Below, in pieces: positions 11,873 through 24,713 of a DNA stretch of 64,000 nucleotides; position 1 is the stretch's first letter, and each line of letters begins with the position of its first letter. The notes under the pieces were generated by a model that was given only the letters and a program-made list of their open reading frames with translations, was not told the DNA's origin and did not search any database. The DNA is taken from NCBI GenBank assembly GCA_001584585.1, contig LSYV01000014.1:1604658-1668657 (forward strand), in the 5' to 3' direction. Both the position numbers and the translations under genes were made by a program. Source of the stretch: Gonium pectorale (lineage: Eukaryota; Chlorophyta; Chlorophyceae; Chlamydomonadales; Volvocaceae).

Positions 11873-13369
11873 GCAAGGTTTGCATCTCATACATGGGACG
11901 CTGGATAGATAATGGAGGGATGCGTTGATGACGATGTGGAGTTCTGGTCGCGGCACGAGTGCGCGGCGCCAAGGCCGGGCCCAGATGCCAGGCGCCGTCT
12001 GCCTGGCATCGCACGATTGAAAAGGCACTCGAGTAGTCGAGGTACTCCAGTGTGCGCACACATGCTTGGAAGCACGACCGTGGGTCATGTGTGTATGTGC
12101 GTGTGTGTGGCACGCAACATTGGTTGCTGAACAGGGGTTTCTTGCATGGCACGGTACGGCACCGGTAACCGCGTCCTATGGTAGAACTGGTACCCACACA
12201 CATATTCCACACACCTGTGCGATAACTTGCTGTTGCCGCAAATGCTTAGTGATGGAAGGATGGCAGAGCTGCACGACTGCTGCATGCATTGCAGCAGATA
12301 GAGGCGAAGTAGTGTATTGTACTGCTGTAGTAGCAAGCGCCGTCACGTACAATGCACAGCCATTTGCTGCATGTGCCTGGGATCGTACCCCGTGGCAAGC
12401 CTCATGTGGAACCGGGGATGTCCTCAACTTGCTGCTCGTGAGTTCTGTCAGCCTGCCCTTGCGTGTGCCTACGTGACTGCGTGTTTTACCCTTACGCCCG
12501 CCGCCGCAATCTCGTTCTTTGTTGAGTTTTGGGTTTTCGGACATGCTTTGGGGCGCCCTTGAGATGTACTTGACAAAGGTGTGAACTTCGGAGTCAGGTG
12601 CCCCTGTTTTCGTTGAAGTCATGTACAGATCATGGAGCGCAACCCACTTAGGCAAGGGAAGGCTCCGTAGAGCTGTGTCCTTCACTTTTAAACACAGCAA
12701 CCGTTTCAAGCTGCGCGCAGGGCGCAGGGTCGACGTGCAGTGTTTAGGCGCAGTTCTGTCGGCATGGCGGTGGTAACTGCGATCCGAATACCGGTATCCG
12801 CGTTGACCCGCGTTAAGCCTGCTGGGTAAGTTGCCTCGGGACGACACAAGACGGCGCTACGATTGGCACAGCATCTCCACGCGCACAGGCCTTCCAGCGC
12901 CACAGCGGGGCATCACTGGCAGCAACTCAAAGGCTAGCAGGCTGACACAAAGGAGGCGCAAATCCAAAGGCTCGTCAGCACGGCGTGCATGCCACTCCCA
13001 CCAGCTTGTGTTGGCTGTAGGATCGGAAGGACGAAGGGTGCATGTCTGATGCTATCTAGGACGACATGCTGTCTAGGCCACATGGGAGTGAGGGGCAGCG
13101 CACCAGTCAGCGGTATGTGTGTTACGTCATGCGAATGTGCGTGCTTGCTTGTGGACATGCTGCAAACAGACTAGGTATGTGTGTATACATGTTGCCGTAG
13201 GTCGATGCGTTGCGGTGCAGCGCGGTGCTGTGCATGCGCGTGTAGAGCCGTACCGGTATGTGTCCTGAGCGCAGCGTGTGTGGCTGTCTGAACTCTGAAG
13301 GCGTGGTCAAACGATCCCGGCTTCGATGATTATATTCAACCTGAGCGGGAAGCGGACTCTTTCTCGCTC

Positions 13370-13462
13370 TTTCTCCGCAGACACTTGTAGCAGCATGACA
13401 TGATGTGCGGCCGTCGAGTTCAGCCGGCAGGGAAGCTGCAGCAGAAGTCGCGGCGCCTGCGG
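13370..13462 (-). pseudogene. Relic of array-family exon 4
   Basis: On the minus strand a clean acceptor (ccccgcag) is followed by coding that reads like the start of family exon 4: APRLLLQLPCRLNS, against RRNLLLQLRGWLDS in intact copies, continuing with a hydrophobic run. The rest of the exon is lost and no neighbouring family exons were identified. It is evidence of another dead copy on the minus strand in this spacer. Confidence 0.5.
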
Positions 13463-14290
13463 GGCAATGGAATGGGTTGTCTGGTCAGCGGCACCGAGGG
13501 TGTTACCGGTACGCGACGGTGGGCTGGCGCTCACGATCGAGTGGGCGTGCACACAAGCAAGCAGCGCTGGTATGTATTCGCTTCGGGAAGCCCGTCAAGC
13601 CACGACTAAACCAGCGCTCAAAAGGGCTGCCCGGACGCGGCTCCCGCTAGAGCGATAGCCAAGCAGCGTAGTGCGTGACACAAGGGCGAGCTGCATGGAA
13701 AATAAGGCTCAAGGGTGGGTCCGCGAATTCTTGTGCCAGCGCTTACATGCACACATGCATCGGCTCCACACACGCTCTTTGTGCGGCAGCAGCAGCTCCA
13801 GCCAGGGCCTGCGCCGATAGATAGAGGCACTGGGAGCCGTTCAGGGCATGCAGCCGCTACGGCGCCGGCGCCGCCTACATCCCAGCCCCCCACACTGGGA
13901 GGGCCGCCTCCGCCGTTGCCGGCCCCCGCTGAAGACCTCTTATCTAACAGACATGATGGTCACATGGGGAATGTCCGCCGGTAGGTACGCAGGCTGCTTG
14001 GTGTACGGCGCAGCACAACGGACGCGGGCCGCCTGCTTTACACTAACAAATGTGAGCCTGTGTCCTGACGGGGGTGGGGGCGGGCCAATGTCCTAACATG
14101 CCCCCACAGTAACCGGAACTGTCACTCTGACTGTCGTCGGTGGGCGTGCGTGTGGCTTGGTGGATGTGACGCGGCTGCGGCCGTACCGGCCGCGGGCCGG
14201 CATCCCGCCTGTTCATCGCGCCAGTAGGACACGCCAGGGAAGGCACTTTTGCTCGAGGCCAGTCACCTTGAATAGTCGTTACGAAATAAA

Positions 14291-14795
14291 AACAAGGCTC
14301 GACCACCTTGCAAACACATCGTGTGACCCACGGGTCGCTGAACCTACCGGCAAGGATTCCTGCCCAGAAAGCCATTTTCACATTTCAGTATTATGGTAGT
14401 CGCGCTCCCAGTCCGTGTTAATTGCATTTCGGTTCGTTCCCAGAGATCCCAGAAATCCCAGAGATCCTCGCCGGCGCCGCCTCCAGCAGTGCCGCGCCCC
14501 CTTCACACTTTGTACCCATGTGCCATTGCGAACCGCGACGGCCAAGTGAAGCATGCACGCAAACCATGTGTTCTGCGATGTACCGCAAGAGATGCAGGGG
14601 TGCAAGGGGTGCCAATCCCCTGCGTTTCGTGTGATGGTTGTCGCAGCATGTGATATCCCGCCGAGTAAGCTGCAGCGTTTCTTTTGCCGGCGTGCAATCA
14701 GAAAGGCTCGCAGCTTGCTCTGCCACATTCCTTCGCATCGCTTGGGCCCATGGGTCGTTTTACCAGCTTTGCCGGAACGATTTCCTGCACCATGC
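14291..14795. repeat. Two copies of an upstream repeat module
   Basis: The two modules, about 14291-14360 and 14700-14795, share the order AAGGCTCG, then CCCAYGGGTCG, then ACC, CCGG and TTCCTGC at similar spacing. A third copy lies at 30900-30995 between the divergent copies 4 and 5. The centre is a palindrome-like CCCATGGG. They could be promoter elements duplicated with the genes, or fragments of a small repeat. Confidence 0.4.
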
Positions 14796-15043
14796 CAACC
14801 ATAAAACAACATTGCGGGATAAACGTGCTTAGACGACAGGCCATTGGCAGTGTCACTGAGTCATTAGCGTACAGCGTGCCAACGGCAGTCAGGGATCCGC
14901 CCGAAGTCCACGCATTAACAAATTCCATAAGGATGATGATGCGGTTCCGAATGCATCTTCACGACAGTAAGTAGCAAAGAACAGAATCTAGCACCGCATA
15001 GGTGCAACGAGGCCTTTGGCCAGCTCCCAGACGCCGCCCGGCA

Positions 15044-18000
15044 ATGACGTCGCTTGCCGCCGCAGCGGCTGCCGCCTCAGCAGGCACTGCCGCGCCACTG
15101 CTGCAGCCACCGTCCTTCGCCGCGTGGTTCGCGCGCCGCAGCTACTGGACCGACGTCGCCCTTCTCGTGTTGGATCTGGTCGTCATCTCCACCCAATACG
15201 CAACACGGCTCCTGTTCCGCGCGCTCTGCGTCCCGACGGGCGGCGGCCCGCACTCTGCGCTGCAGGCGGAGCTGCCCCTCCTCGACCCCGCAGCCCGCCG
15301 CGAAGACGCCGTGCTGGCCGGCTTCCCCTGCGCTGCGCCGTACCCCCGCCAGCTGCTGTACACTTTCAGCACGGGAGCTGCGGTGGACCCCCGGCCCCGG
15401 CTGCAGCTTGCGGACTACGCCAGCGTCGGACACATGCTAGCGCAGCTGCTGGCGCTGGCCCTGGCCTTCGCCGCCCGGCCGCTGTACGAGCGCTTACGGA
15501 GCGGCCTCCTGATTTCCACCATTCTGGCGCCGGTGCTGGGCTCCATCTTCGCCGCAGCCCGTGTGCCTGCCGGCCTGCTGGCGCTCGGGGGCGCGGGCTA
15601 CTTCGGCAACATGCGGCAGCGCCTGGCGGTGGCGGCGTACTTTGGCTGGAAGCCGCTGGCCGTCCTGCGGGTACGCCTCGATCGTAGGCGGGCACCACGG
15701 CGGGTTCGATGCGTCTGCTCCTGTGAGGCCGGGTGCTGGAATGAGGGTTTGGATGCATGACGGGTCTGGAGTCATGTCCCTGTTTGTTGTGTGGCAGTCG
15801 GTGGTGTGCAGAAGGCCGCTCTGCCCAACGCGTGGGCTTCAGCCGTGAGTAGCCGCAAGCGCGCTGTTGGATCCTTGAGCTGTCGGGTCCACGGCTACGC
15901 TCCCATGGCCTCACCCATGGCCTAAGCCCACAACCAATTTCCTCGTTCTTCTTCTCTGCTATTCCGTTGGCAGGTGCCGGCGACTGCTCAGCTAATTGCG
16001 GGCCCAGCGATCTGGTTCGCGACGGTGGCAGCCATGCACGGCGTCGACCGACGACTGCACGCGCCGCCGCCTCACGGCAAGGCTGCTGATGGGGCCCAGC
16101 TTCGCAAGGGGACGTGGCCCTGGGAGCTCGTCGTGCACTTTGTGCTTGTCGTCCTACTGCCGTACATGATCGTACGGCACTGGGAGATCACGACACGCCG
16201 GCCGGAGTACCGTGCCTATCTGCGGGGATGGCGGCAGGTTGCCAGCAGCGCCGGTGCTTCACCGCGGCCTTCCAGCGCCGGCGGCGGCGACATCGTGGAG
16301 GGCGGGAGCGAACACGGCAGCGGCACATCAGTCAAGAGGAGCGACAGCGACGACGCTCCTTGCGTCCAGAGCCACTCGGCAGCCCAGCTGCGTGATGCGA
16401 TGTCCGCCGCAGTTGTGCCTGGCGGTTCGGGGTCTGCACAGCCGGTAGCGCCCTCCCTTCTTCAAGCGCTGCCCGCTGCAGCGACGGAGCCCCCCTACGG
16501 CCCGCCATCGGCGGAGAGCACCGGCGCAGTGGACAGGCCTCGCCCGGTGGCGCCGCAAGGCCGCCCGCCTCCCCGGGATGCAAGCCAGCTGGCGGGGGCC
16601 GAGCCACAGGCGGCCCGGGGGCTGAGGCCACTGCTGCCGCGGACGGGGGCTGTGGCTGCCCAACTCGCTGGCGCAGGTGTAGGAGCGGCCTTGGGTGAGG
16701 GCGTTGGCGAGGGTGAGGCCACCGCTGGCCAGCAGCCGCTACCCGGTGCCGCTGCCCCCGCCATCTACCACTCGCGCCGCCGCCCGCTGCTAGTCAGCCT
16801 CAAGATCCAGCTGCCCGACGGCGTCACATTCGACCAGGCTGCGCCGCGGGTCCAGTCGGTTGCGGCCACAATCCTCCAGGGGTTCGGAGATGATGCCGCG
16901 ACCGCCAGCGCGGCGGGAGCCGAGAGCAGCGGCCATGGCGGTGCTCCCGGGCCGCTTGAGCTCCTCTCAGCGGTGTGTGTGCCTGGATGTGTGCACCTGC
17001 TGCTGACGCTGCGCTGCGGTGGGCCCATCGGCGGCGACGACGGCACGGTGGGCGGTGAGGAAAGCAGCAGCGGCGGGAATGCCGCAAGTGGCGCGAGCAG
17101 AATCAGTGGTGCCGGCAAGGGCCCCCGCCAGGACCGCAGCAGGATGGCGGTGAGCCACCTAACGCTGGCTGATGCCGGCGGTGGCGGCGGCGCTGAGGGC
17201 GCGATAGATTTCGTCGGGGACGCGGTGCAAATCGCCCTGCGTCAGGTCCTACAGGCAGCAGCCGCGACGGCAGGGGCCGACGCCAATGCGGTTGCTGCTG
17301 GCGGGCAGCTCCCGAGCGGCGCCCAGCCTGCAGCTGTCCTCGTGTGGCCGCCGGCGGTGCCCCTAGCGTCGGGCGAGCTGCCTTCGGGCGAGGCCGCAGG
17401 CAGGCCGGCAGGTGCGGCGGCCTTCAGCCCGGCGGTAGCGGCGGTCATGGAGGCGGGAGAGCACTCAGCCGGGGACGAAGCGGTGGTGGTTGCAGTCTGC
17501 CTGCGAGCCAAGCGGCTGCGCGGCGCCCCCGGGGTGCGCTGCGTGGTGGCCGGACCCACGGGTCGGTCGGGCGAGCGGCAGCAGCGGAGGGAGCAGGTCC
17601 ATGTGGACGAGGTCTTCATTCCCGAAGTCTTATGTGCTAGGGGAAGATCCGAGGCCAAGATTCTGGAGGAAGACATGCCAGAGGCCTCTGCCATTGTCAG
17701 GTGGGCGGCTTGCAATCAAGGGGGTTCGTGCGTACGTTGGGTCTCCATGCAGAGGAGGAGGCGCGAACTCCCATACACGCATTACCATAAGATTCTGATG
17801 CGATGTGCGGATTTGGCCAGTGCGTTGCGGCTGTGTACAAATCCCATACTGACAGGGGCTTCAATTGAGGGGTTCGAGTAGTAACTGGCTTGTGACTTCG
17901 TAAGACACTAAGACTGAAAAAGGGCTTGTCCTTATAACCACCCTTCCAGGCTGGGCCTCCCTCCCACCGCGCTGTGCGCCCCCGGAGCCCTGATGCTCCA

Positions 18001-20367
18001 CATCCTCCCGCCCCGCGTGGAGCCGTCAGGTGATGAGGCACCGCCCACCGTCGACCAGGGTTCCACCAACCACGCAGCCGAGCCGCACCAGCAGCAAGTG
18101 CAGGCATCCCCGGCGTCGTCGGCGCCCCTGGCGTCCCTTCCGCTGCTGGTTCTGCCTCCCGCCGCTGCGCAGGAGGTCCGGCGGCTGCACGAGGAGGTGC
18201 TGGGCGCGAAGGCCGTAGCCTGCCTGGACGGGCTGCTGTCCCAGCAGGCGGGAGGAGGAGGAGCGGCCCAGTGTACCTTAATTCTGGCGACAGCTGCCGC
18301 AGATATCGAGTCCAGCGGCCTCCACGACGTCGCGTACGACATGGGCTTCCTGCTCAGCATGCCGTCGTACAGCACTGGCACGCCCGCAGGGCCCGAGGGG
18401 CTTCCGGAGGAGGAGGAGGTGGGCCCTCCGCCGCCGTCACCACATCTCCGCACAGGCCCGCGGGCCTTTGACGGCCTGTTGCGGCTGTTTGCATCCCGGC
18501 GCATGACCGTGTGCTGGGGGGAGGCGCTGCGGGCCGTGGAGGGGGGCGGCAGGGTGCGCCTGGCGGCGGGCCCAGAGGCGGTCGTCACCGGCAGAGGCAC
18601 ACGTGAGGACTGCACTGCGGCCCCGGAAGAGGTTTTAAAGCCTCTGATGCAGGAGGGCAGTGCCACGGAGACGGCCATTGCCTTTTCCGGCCACCACGGA
18701 CACAGCGAACTTGCGCCCTCTCGACCGCCCCTTGAGGTTGCGGCGAGCTGCGCCCCACCTCTGGAGCCCACCGGGCAGGGTCCAGGCCTTGTCAGCGGCG
18801 GTGGAAGGGCAATGTCCGGCGGCGCTGGAGGCCCGCAACCCTCGCATGGCCGCGGCGTGTTTTCTCTGCCGACGCTGCATCCCGCCGGGCCGATGCAGCC
18901 GATGCAGCCAGCGCCGGCCTGGTGGCTGCGGGCGCTGCTCCGGGGCTTCCAGCCGCAGGCGCTGGAGGCCGCCTACCAGGACTTCAAGGTGGTGCAGCTC
19001 GTGGGGCTGGACCGCATTGCGCTGCTGCTGATGACCGGCATGCGCATCCTGACCATGCTCCGCACTTACCAGTCCGCCGGACAGCAGCCGCAGCAGCAGC
19101 TGGAGGCGCCCTGGGAGTGGCAAATGGCCTTCCAATGCCTCTTCCTGGCGGCGATCCTGCTGGTGCTGGGCCTGGCGCTGCTCACCCCGCTGCACCGCAC
19201 GTGAGTGGGGCCCAGGGGTTGGGATTCAGCATGCGCGCGGGCCAGCTATGGCATACACGTGTCATCCTTTATTTCTTGGCGCGATGGGCTGAATGGCTGG
19301 CTGCTGCTGGCCGTTTAGCTTGTATAGGCAGGGGACGGCTTGTGCGACGGACGGGACAGTAATGTGCTTCTGGAGTGCGCGCGGCCTGAGTGTCGCGGTG
19401 CTGTAGCTAGCTGCTGGTCCTCCTCTCTTGCACGTCCGTTCGCCGCTGCTCCTCCAGTGTATGCGTACATTTGTTGCATCCCATTGTTTTATAGTTGCGA
19501 CTTGCTTGCATAATCATGATGCGATGGGAAAATGTCGCCCTCGGCAGGCGTCGCAACCTTCTGATCCTGCTTCGATTCTGGGCTGATGCGGCAGTCGTCA
19601 CGCCAATGGTGCTGTCGCTCCCTTGGGCTGGCGGCCCGCTCCTGCCGATCCCGGACGCGTGGAAGCACTCTTGCAGCCGCTATCCTGTCCACTGGGCCGC
19701 CCCGTGCCTGTGGGACCCGGCCTTCTTCCAGGTAGGGCTTGGCGGCGCCGTGGCAGGCCTGTTTGTTTTCGTCCTAGCCATGCAACCAGCGCGCAATAGG
19801 GCGCGGCCAGGCAGGGCATGTCGATGCCTCATGAAGAAAGCCCTCGCGGCAGCCGTACGCAATGCCCAGTGTGTATCACATGGCGAGCAACGGCCACACG
19901 TCGCGCAACTGTTACACAACGTTGCGGCCTTGATACCATGCATCGGTGCACAGTCACCTAGCTGCCTAATTCGACGGTCCGGCTCCCTGCACTGGCGGGA
20001 GAACCTGACGTACGTCTCCCCCCCTCGCATACATGCATGCCCTCCCGCACGCACGCAGCTGTCGCCCTACCTGCAGACCCACGCCTCGCTGTGGAGCCTA
20101 GGGCCCCTGACGCTGCTCATGCGCCACTACGCTCAAGGCCGCTGGCAACCGGCGCTGCTGTTCGCGGCCTTTTTCGTTGCTGGCACGATGACGGTGTCGG
20201 TCGCCACAGACCTCGGCATGCGTCGCCGCTTCCTGCGCAGCCAAAGGCAGGGCGAAGGGGCCGCTGGTCACGGCGCGGCGGTACCAGCGACTGGGGGTGG
20301 CGACCGGACCTGCGCGGAGAAAGGTGCGGACGGTGGCGGAGGCCAGAGCAAGGGCTGTATGAAGTAG
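15044..20367 (+). CDS. Array copy 2: multi-pass membrane protein, intact
   Basis: Exons 15044-15670, 15974-17700, 17950-19200, 19548-19731 and 20059-20367 join in frame to 1,365 aa with the family's phases. The ATG at 15044 (MTSLAAAAAA) aligns with the start of copy 5. Exon 1 has the block FAAWFARRSYWTDVALLVLD and the conserved VPTGGGPHSALQAELPLLDP. Exon 2 carries VRHWEIT, LLVSLKIQLPDGVTF, LLSAVCVPGCVHLLLTLRCG and RGAPGVRCVVAGPTGR. Exon 3 carries PLASLPLLVLP, DGLLSQQAGGGG, FDGLLRLFASRRM and AWWLRALLRGFQP. Exons 4-5 form the C-terminal membrane bundle. Intron 4 has a normal GT donor (CAG|gtaggg), is 327 nt, a multiple of three, and has no in-frame stop, so its retention would insert 109 residues without breaking the frame. 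The reading frame looks functional throughout. Confidence 0.87.
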
Positions 20368-22003
20368 CGGATTGGCCACTTGAGGCAGGTGTTTGTGCAC
20401 AAATTGGCAGTATTATGCGCCGTGTGTTGCGCTCGGCATGGGTAGTAGAGCATGGAAATTCGAAAGCTCATTGCCCCCATCCAGCGCGTCGTTCGTACAA
20501 TGAAGGGCTGATTGCCCCAGTGCATCGTTCCTTCGTACAAGGCGTGCACAATTGGGTGGTGCATGCGGCGTTAGGTCGTCGTTCAGTGGCCAGTTGAACG
20601 GTTGTCACTGCACGTGTCACTCTGTTGATTGATTCCATCCGTGTCTCTCAGACTCCGGTTCTTCTCAACGCCTGCGACAGTGCCGTACGTGCGCGCTGTG
20701 TGTGCTAGATGCAGCACGTGCTCATACTCGCTGCATTAGACGGCTGATACTTGCAGATGCCGTCCGTTTCTGTGATGCAGTCGGACCGCAACTTGCGTGC
20801 TGATGACTTGTCGTCTTTGCCGATGTCAGCCTGCTGGGTTTGGAGACGTGGGATTACTGCATGGCCGCCCGAGGCACGCAACAGACTCCCTACGTTGTAA
20901 AGCAACTCGATGCATCCATGTGTATTGTTGCAAGGCGGGGTGGTTTGCCAAGTACAATCTTGGAAGGGTTGTACTGCCATGTACTGCCAGCTTGCTGTGG
21001 AAGTGGCACCTAGACCCGACTCTGATGATGGCTCGCCTGGGATGCAAAGCCCATTTTATTTCTTGAGGAGCAATCATAAGGGTTCCTTGTGCGTCATTGG
21101 ACCCACGATGGGACCGGCAGGTCCAGCGCCCGTGATGAATGTGGCGCCCTGTGCCGTGTTAATGGTTGTTGTTGTGTCTCAATGGAAGTAAGGGCAGTGA
21201 GGATGACCAAGCCTCCCCATACTTGGGTATGCGAGGTGCGGTGGTGCTACAGGGGCACCCGACTCAACGTGCTCTGCGTGCTCCAATGAACAAAGCCCTC
21301 AACGTGTGCATCTCGACGATGCTCGAAAACCTGCCCGACAGCCCGACAACGCAATTCCGGTGGCGGAAGTACCACCACGCCATTGTTCAAAGCGCAGGCT
21401 ACTCGGAACTGACTTGCAGCAGCGTGATACGATCTCCGGCTATATCTAGAGCTTCCCACCGCGGACGAAACTGGGCGCATCAGCGGAGGGCTGCGGCTTG
21501 CCCGCGACGGCGCTTGCAAGGAGTCAAGCGCACCGTGCCCAGCTGTGCGGCAATCCATACAATAGCCGCCTTACAACCGTGTTGTCAGCACCGCCCATGC
21601 CCTTTTCAGTACCGCCCCTGTCTTCAGCATGCGCCATCTGTCGCCATCTATGCGCAACGGCGCGAGTACTTCCAGGTACCGGGCCCACCATGCAACCATG
21701 GCAGGTGGCATGCCGTGCCGTACAAGAACTGTCCGCGACGTGTGCTGCACGCACGACGGACAACCGAGCCTCCGTACCAACATACACACATCGCGGGAAT
21801 GTATGTGCTTTTTTCTGATCTTTCTTTTAGGGTTTTTAGGGTTTTTTGGGGCCTAAAAACCAGGGCATATCTGGGAGGCAGTGCGAACACGCCCACTTTG
21901 CACCTGGACACACTGCACCAGCGCGGGGCGCACTCCTTGTTGTCAGAACCAACATGTCCTTTCTCTACCTATTCCGGGCATTGTGTCTGCATGCCAAATT
22001 TGC
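20368..22003. other. Spacer between convergent copies 2 and 3
   Basis: No gene was recognised. A TGTAA at 20898-20902 is a possible, rather distant, polyadenylation signal for copy 2. A short telomere-like tract (TTTTAGGG then TTTTTAGGG) lies at about 21824-21842. Part of 21120-21320 weakly resembles 37850-38030 near the broken end of copy F. Open frames such as 21166-22017 contain no family blocks or recognisable domain. Confidence 0.45.
21824..21850 (+). repeat. Telomere-like TTTTAGGG tract (two units)
   Basis: TTTTAGGG is followed at once by TTTTTAGGG and TTTTTTGGGG. TTTTAGGG is the volvocine telomere unit. Two degenerate units can arise by chance or mark an old interstitial telomere insertion. 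Confidence 0.3.
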
Positions 22004-23671
22004 TCAAGTGCACTTGACCCCTTCCCCGCAGTCAGCAGCATCACCGCTGCCGCTCTTCGCACTCGCACGGCTGCCGCGGCCGAATACGATCCCCGGGTCG
22101 CCAGCGGGCGGCTCGGCATCGGCTGTTCGGAGGCGCCCGCCCGTGAACTGGCGAAGGAAGCAGCGGCGCATGCGTAGGTCGGTGGCGGCCGAAACTGCCA
22201 TCGTGCCGGTGGCGAAGGTGGCACCGAACAGCAGCCCAGGCAGCCAGCGACCTCGGGCGTAATGTCGATTGAGGAGCATCATGGGCACCAGGCCGAACGC
22301 CGAGACGCGCGCTTGCAGGTAGGACGACAGCTGCGGGTTCGGAAGAGAAGCACGGGCTGCTGTACATCATCGCTGCTGGTACTACCAACTACGAACGTGT
22401 CCTCCCGCGGATATCAGAAGCTGGTGCAGCACCATCACAGAACAGCCAAGCGCTTGCCGCAGGTCATGTTGCCTTGAACCTTATCCCGTACTTATAGTGT
22501 ATGTTAGGCCCCAAATCCTGGTAAGGCCATACGAAGCTTCTTCGGCCGGTACGGGCTATACGGCAACCGCAAAACACCTGCCTGTACAAGAGCCGGCTCC
22601 CACAAGCAGAAGATAACCCAATGCAGCGGCCGGCGGCGGCAGGCGAGCGTCCAGGCGTCCGGCACCGCCAGCAGCGGGCCTGCCGAATGCGGGCAGCGGC
22701 ATCAGCATCAAAAGGAAGGCCGCCGAGTCCAACCACCCGCGGAGCTGTAGCAGCAGATTGCGACGCCCGCGGGCCATCACAAGGGGCGGCATCGGTACAA
22801 CGACAGTACCGGTACTGGGACGCGATTGATTGATGGTGCACTACTTGAAGGTGTGGGCCGGCGAACCCCCTACTGTACGCCTGGCCATTGGTATACTGTT
22901 TCCAGGGTGAGATTGAGCCACTACAGTGACTGCTCCGAGCAAACTCACAGTAAAGCTAACGGAAGTCCCCCACTGCACCAACTCCTTGCATTCATAGGAC
23001 TTCTGTCGGCATGTGTGAGCACCAACAACGTAGCCACGTAACGAAGGCGCTTCTCGATGAGGAGGCAACGGGAGGGCTACCTGTCCCTCCCGAGGTCTGC
23101 GCCCTTTCTCGCCCATCCGCCTGTAACCATCCCACGGAACTGGCCGTGGCGTTCAAACCCACGGCCGTCGCCTTGTCCAGCCATTCGCGTACGTGCGCCT
23201 GCCGCGACTCACGTGCGGTGCAGCGGCGTGAGCAGCGCCAGGCCCAGCACCAGCAGGATCGCCGCCAGGAAGACGCCCTGGGAGGCCATCTGCAGCCGCC
23301 ACAGCGCCGGCTTTGCCGCCGGTTCGGCGGCACAACTGGCCGCCCTTGACCCCGCCGGCGGCGGCTCCAAGCGTGCGGTACATCGGGACGACGCGCATCG
23401 CCGTCAGGAGGAGCAGCGCCATGTAATCAAAGTATACGAGCTGCGCCGCCTCCAGCGCCGGCGGCTGGGAGCCCCGGAGCAGCGCCCGCAACCACCAGGC
23501 CGGACCCGGAGGCGGCTGCCCGGTCACCTCATGCGGCGAAGAGGGGCCCTCGCGGCTCGGCGACCTTGGACCGTCAGAGCCGCTAGCGGGGCCAACCCGT
23601 TTACCGTCGCCTTTGCATGTCAAGGAGACGCCGGCCTCTCCTTGGGTGAGGAGCCCCCGCACCGTGCTTGA
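22004..23671 (-). pseudogene. Array copy 3: truncated copy, exons 3 (end), 4 and 5
   Basis: The minus strand retains the 3' part of exon 3 (23671-23213), exon 4 (22766-22582) and exon 5 (22330-22004). Exons 1, 2 and the first half of exon 3 are absent; similarity stops near 23671. Breaks: about seven codons are missing inside the EAAYQDFKAAQL block, the frame shifts between that point and the exon 3 end, exon 4 is 185 nt because of a one-base insertion in the FGGPLL region, and the exon 4 acceptor AG is lost (ccgcgg instead of cggcag). Exon 5 remains open for 109 codons (LSSYLQARVSAFGLV to CGEGVKCT). The exon 3 sequence is closest to copy 1. It cannot make a normal product. Confidence 0.85.
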
Positions 23672-24347
23672 TTTTCAGCATGTGCGGGAGACCTCCACCG
23701 CCCCCACTGCCGCTGCTGCCGTCGACTCTTTGAGGACGTCAGTGCTTAGCCAAAATAAAAGGTTCTGGTTTGCACAGAGAGCATGACGCAAGCCTGTACA
23801 ACAGTGAACACCAATTGGGCACTGCGAATGTGCCACAGATGTAGGCCCTGCAACCTAGCCACCAGCAAATACTGTCAAACAGGATGCAACACCCAGCATG
23901 GAGACGCAGCAGCACATGCTACGGTACCAAGGGCCCGTGGCAGGCTGGCAGCACCGCACGCACGTACATACACGTTTACACGTTATGTATGGTATGCGAG
24001 TCACACTCGCCAGAGAAGTAGTAAAGTCCCGGGAACCAGCCACACGCAACAAAATTGTTGTTTTGGAACTTCCAAAATGCGGTTTGTGGCGCAAGGGGAG
24101 GCAGGCTCCTCGGATAGTGGTCAGTGAAGCTGTTTGTGTACATATGTGTGCGGTACGGCATGGCGGCAGTACGACGCGAGGCAGAGGTGCTGAGTGGAAG
24201 CCGGTGGCATGTGGCCGCTCATCGTCTTGAGTTTAGCAGCACCTCTTTGGTTCGCAGACGAGTTGGCCTTCCTATCGGGCGAATGAGAGGCGTTGTGTCG
24301 GCAGGCGGGGCCGCTTTGCGGCGCACGTCGGGCATTTTGCAGACGGG
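23672..24347. other. Sequence between copy 3 and the DIRS-like fragment
   Basis: Nothing recognisable as a gene. If the fragment on the right were a complete DIRS-type element, reverse transcriptase should lie here; no YxDD-type or other RT block was found in any frame. GGCCTTCC occurs at 24267-24274 and again at 24349-24356 in similar context, hinting at a small duplication. Confidence 0.4.
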
Positions 24348-24713
24348 TTGGCCTTCCACTCGTCAATCTGGGACGGGGTTGAGCGGGAGGTGACCGCGGA
24401 TCTCGACTTGGTGAGGGGGGAGTTAGCTGGCCCGGATGCCGCAGTTGTGTTTACGGACGCGAGCGGCATGGGCTTCGGCGCCGCCTGGGGGCCAGCAGAA
24501 ATTCGGGGCCTGTGGTGGCCCCTTACACATTGCATGGCTGGAGCTGTCGGCGGTGCTGCGGTGCCCATGCTTGCTGCGGTGCTGCAAGCATGGGCACCGC
24601 GGCTGGACCGCCGGCGAGTGTTGGTGCAGTGTGACAACACCCAGGCTGTCGTGTGGCAGCGGAGGGGCGGCCGGAGGCCGCGGCAGAATGTGAGCAGGAC
24701 GCCTGCGCGCTGA
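24348..24713 (+). mobile_element. DIRS-like retroelement, RNase H fragment (decayed)
   Basis: The frame contains VVFTDASGMGFGAAWG and later RRRVLVQCDNTQAVVW. These look like the DAS and DNT blocks of the RNase H domain that follows reverse transcriptase in DIRS-group elements. The middle helix (WLELSAVL) is in another frame (24530-24555), and a 43-bp perfect foldback (24558-24600) interrupts the domain, so it is broken. A tyrosine recombinase lies immediately downstream, as expected for the DIRS group (Kangaroo of Volvox is a known relative). No RT or terminal repeats were seen. Confidence 0.6.

Larger units (their letters stand above)
11873..15043. other. 3.2-kb spacer between copies 1 and 2
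   Basis: No full gene was found. It contains a (GT)-rich stretch near 12083-12108, an exon 4 relic on the minus strand (13370-13462, listed separately), short 9-bp tandem units (variants of AGATCCCAG) near 14442-14470, and two related upstream modules (14291-14360 and 14700-14795) containing CCCACGGGTCG or CCCATGGGTCG. The last few hundred bases should include the promoter of copy 2. Confidence 0.5.

Noticed and set aside
21824..21850. Chromosome end or telomere boundary
   Set aside because: Only two degenerate TTTTAGGG-like units, with ordinary sequence and genes on both sides.
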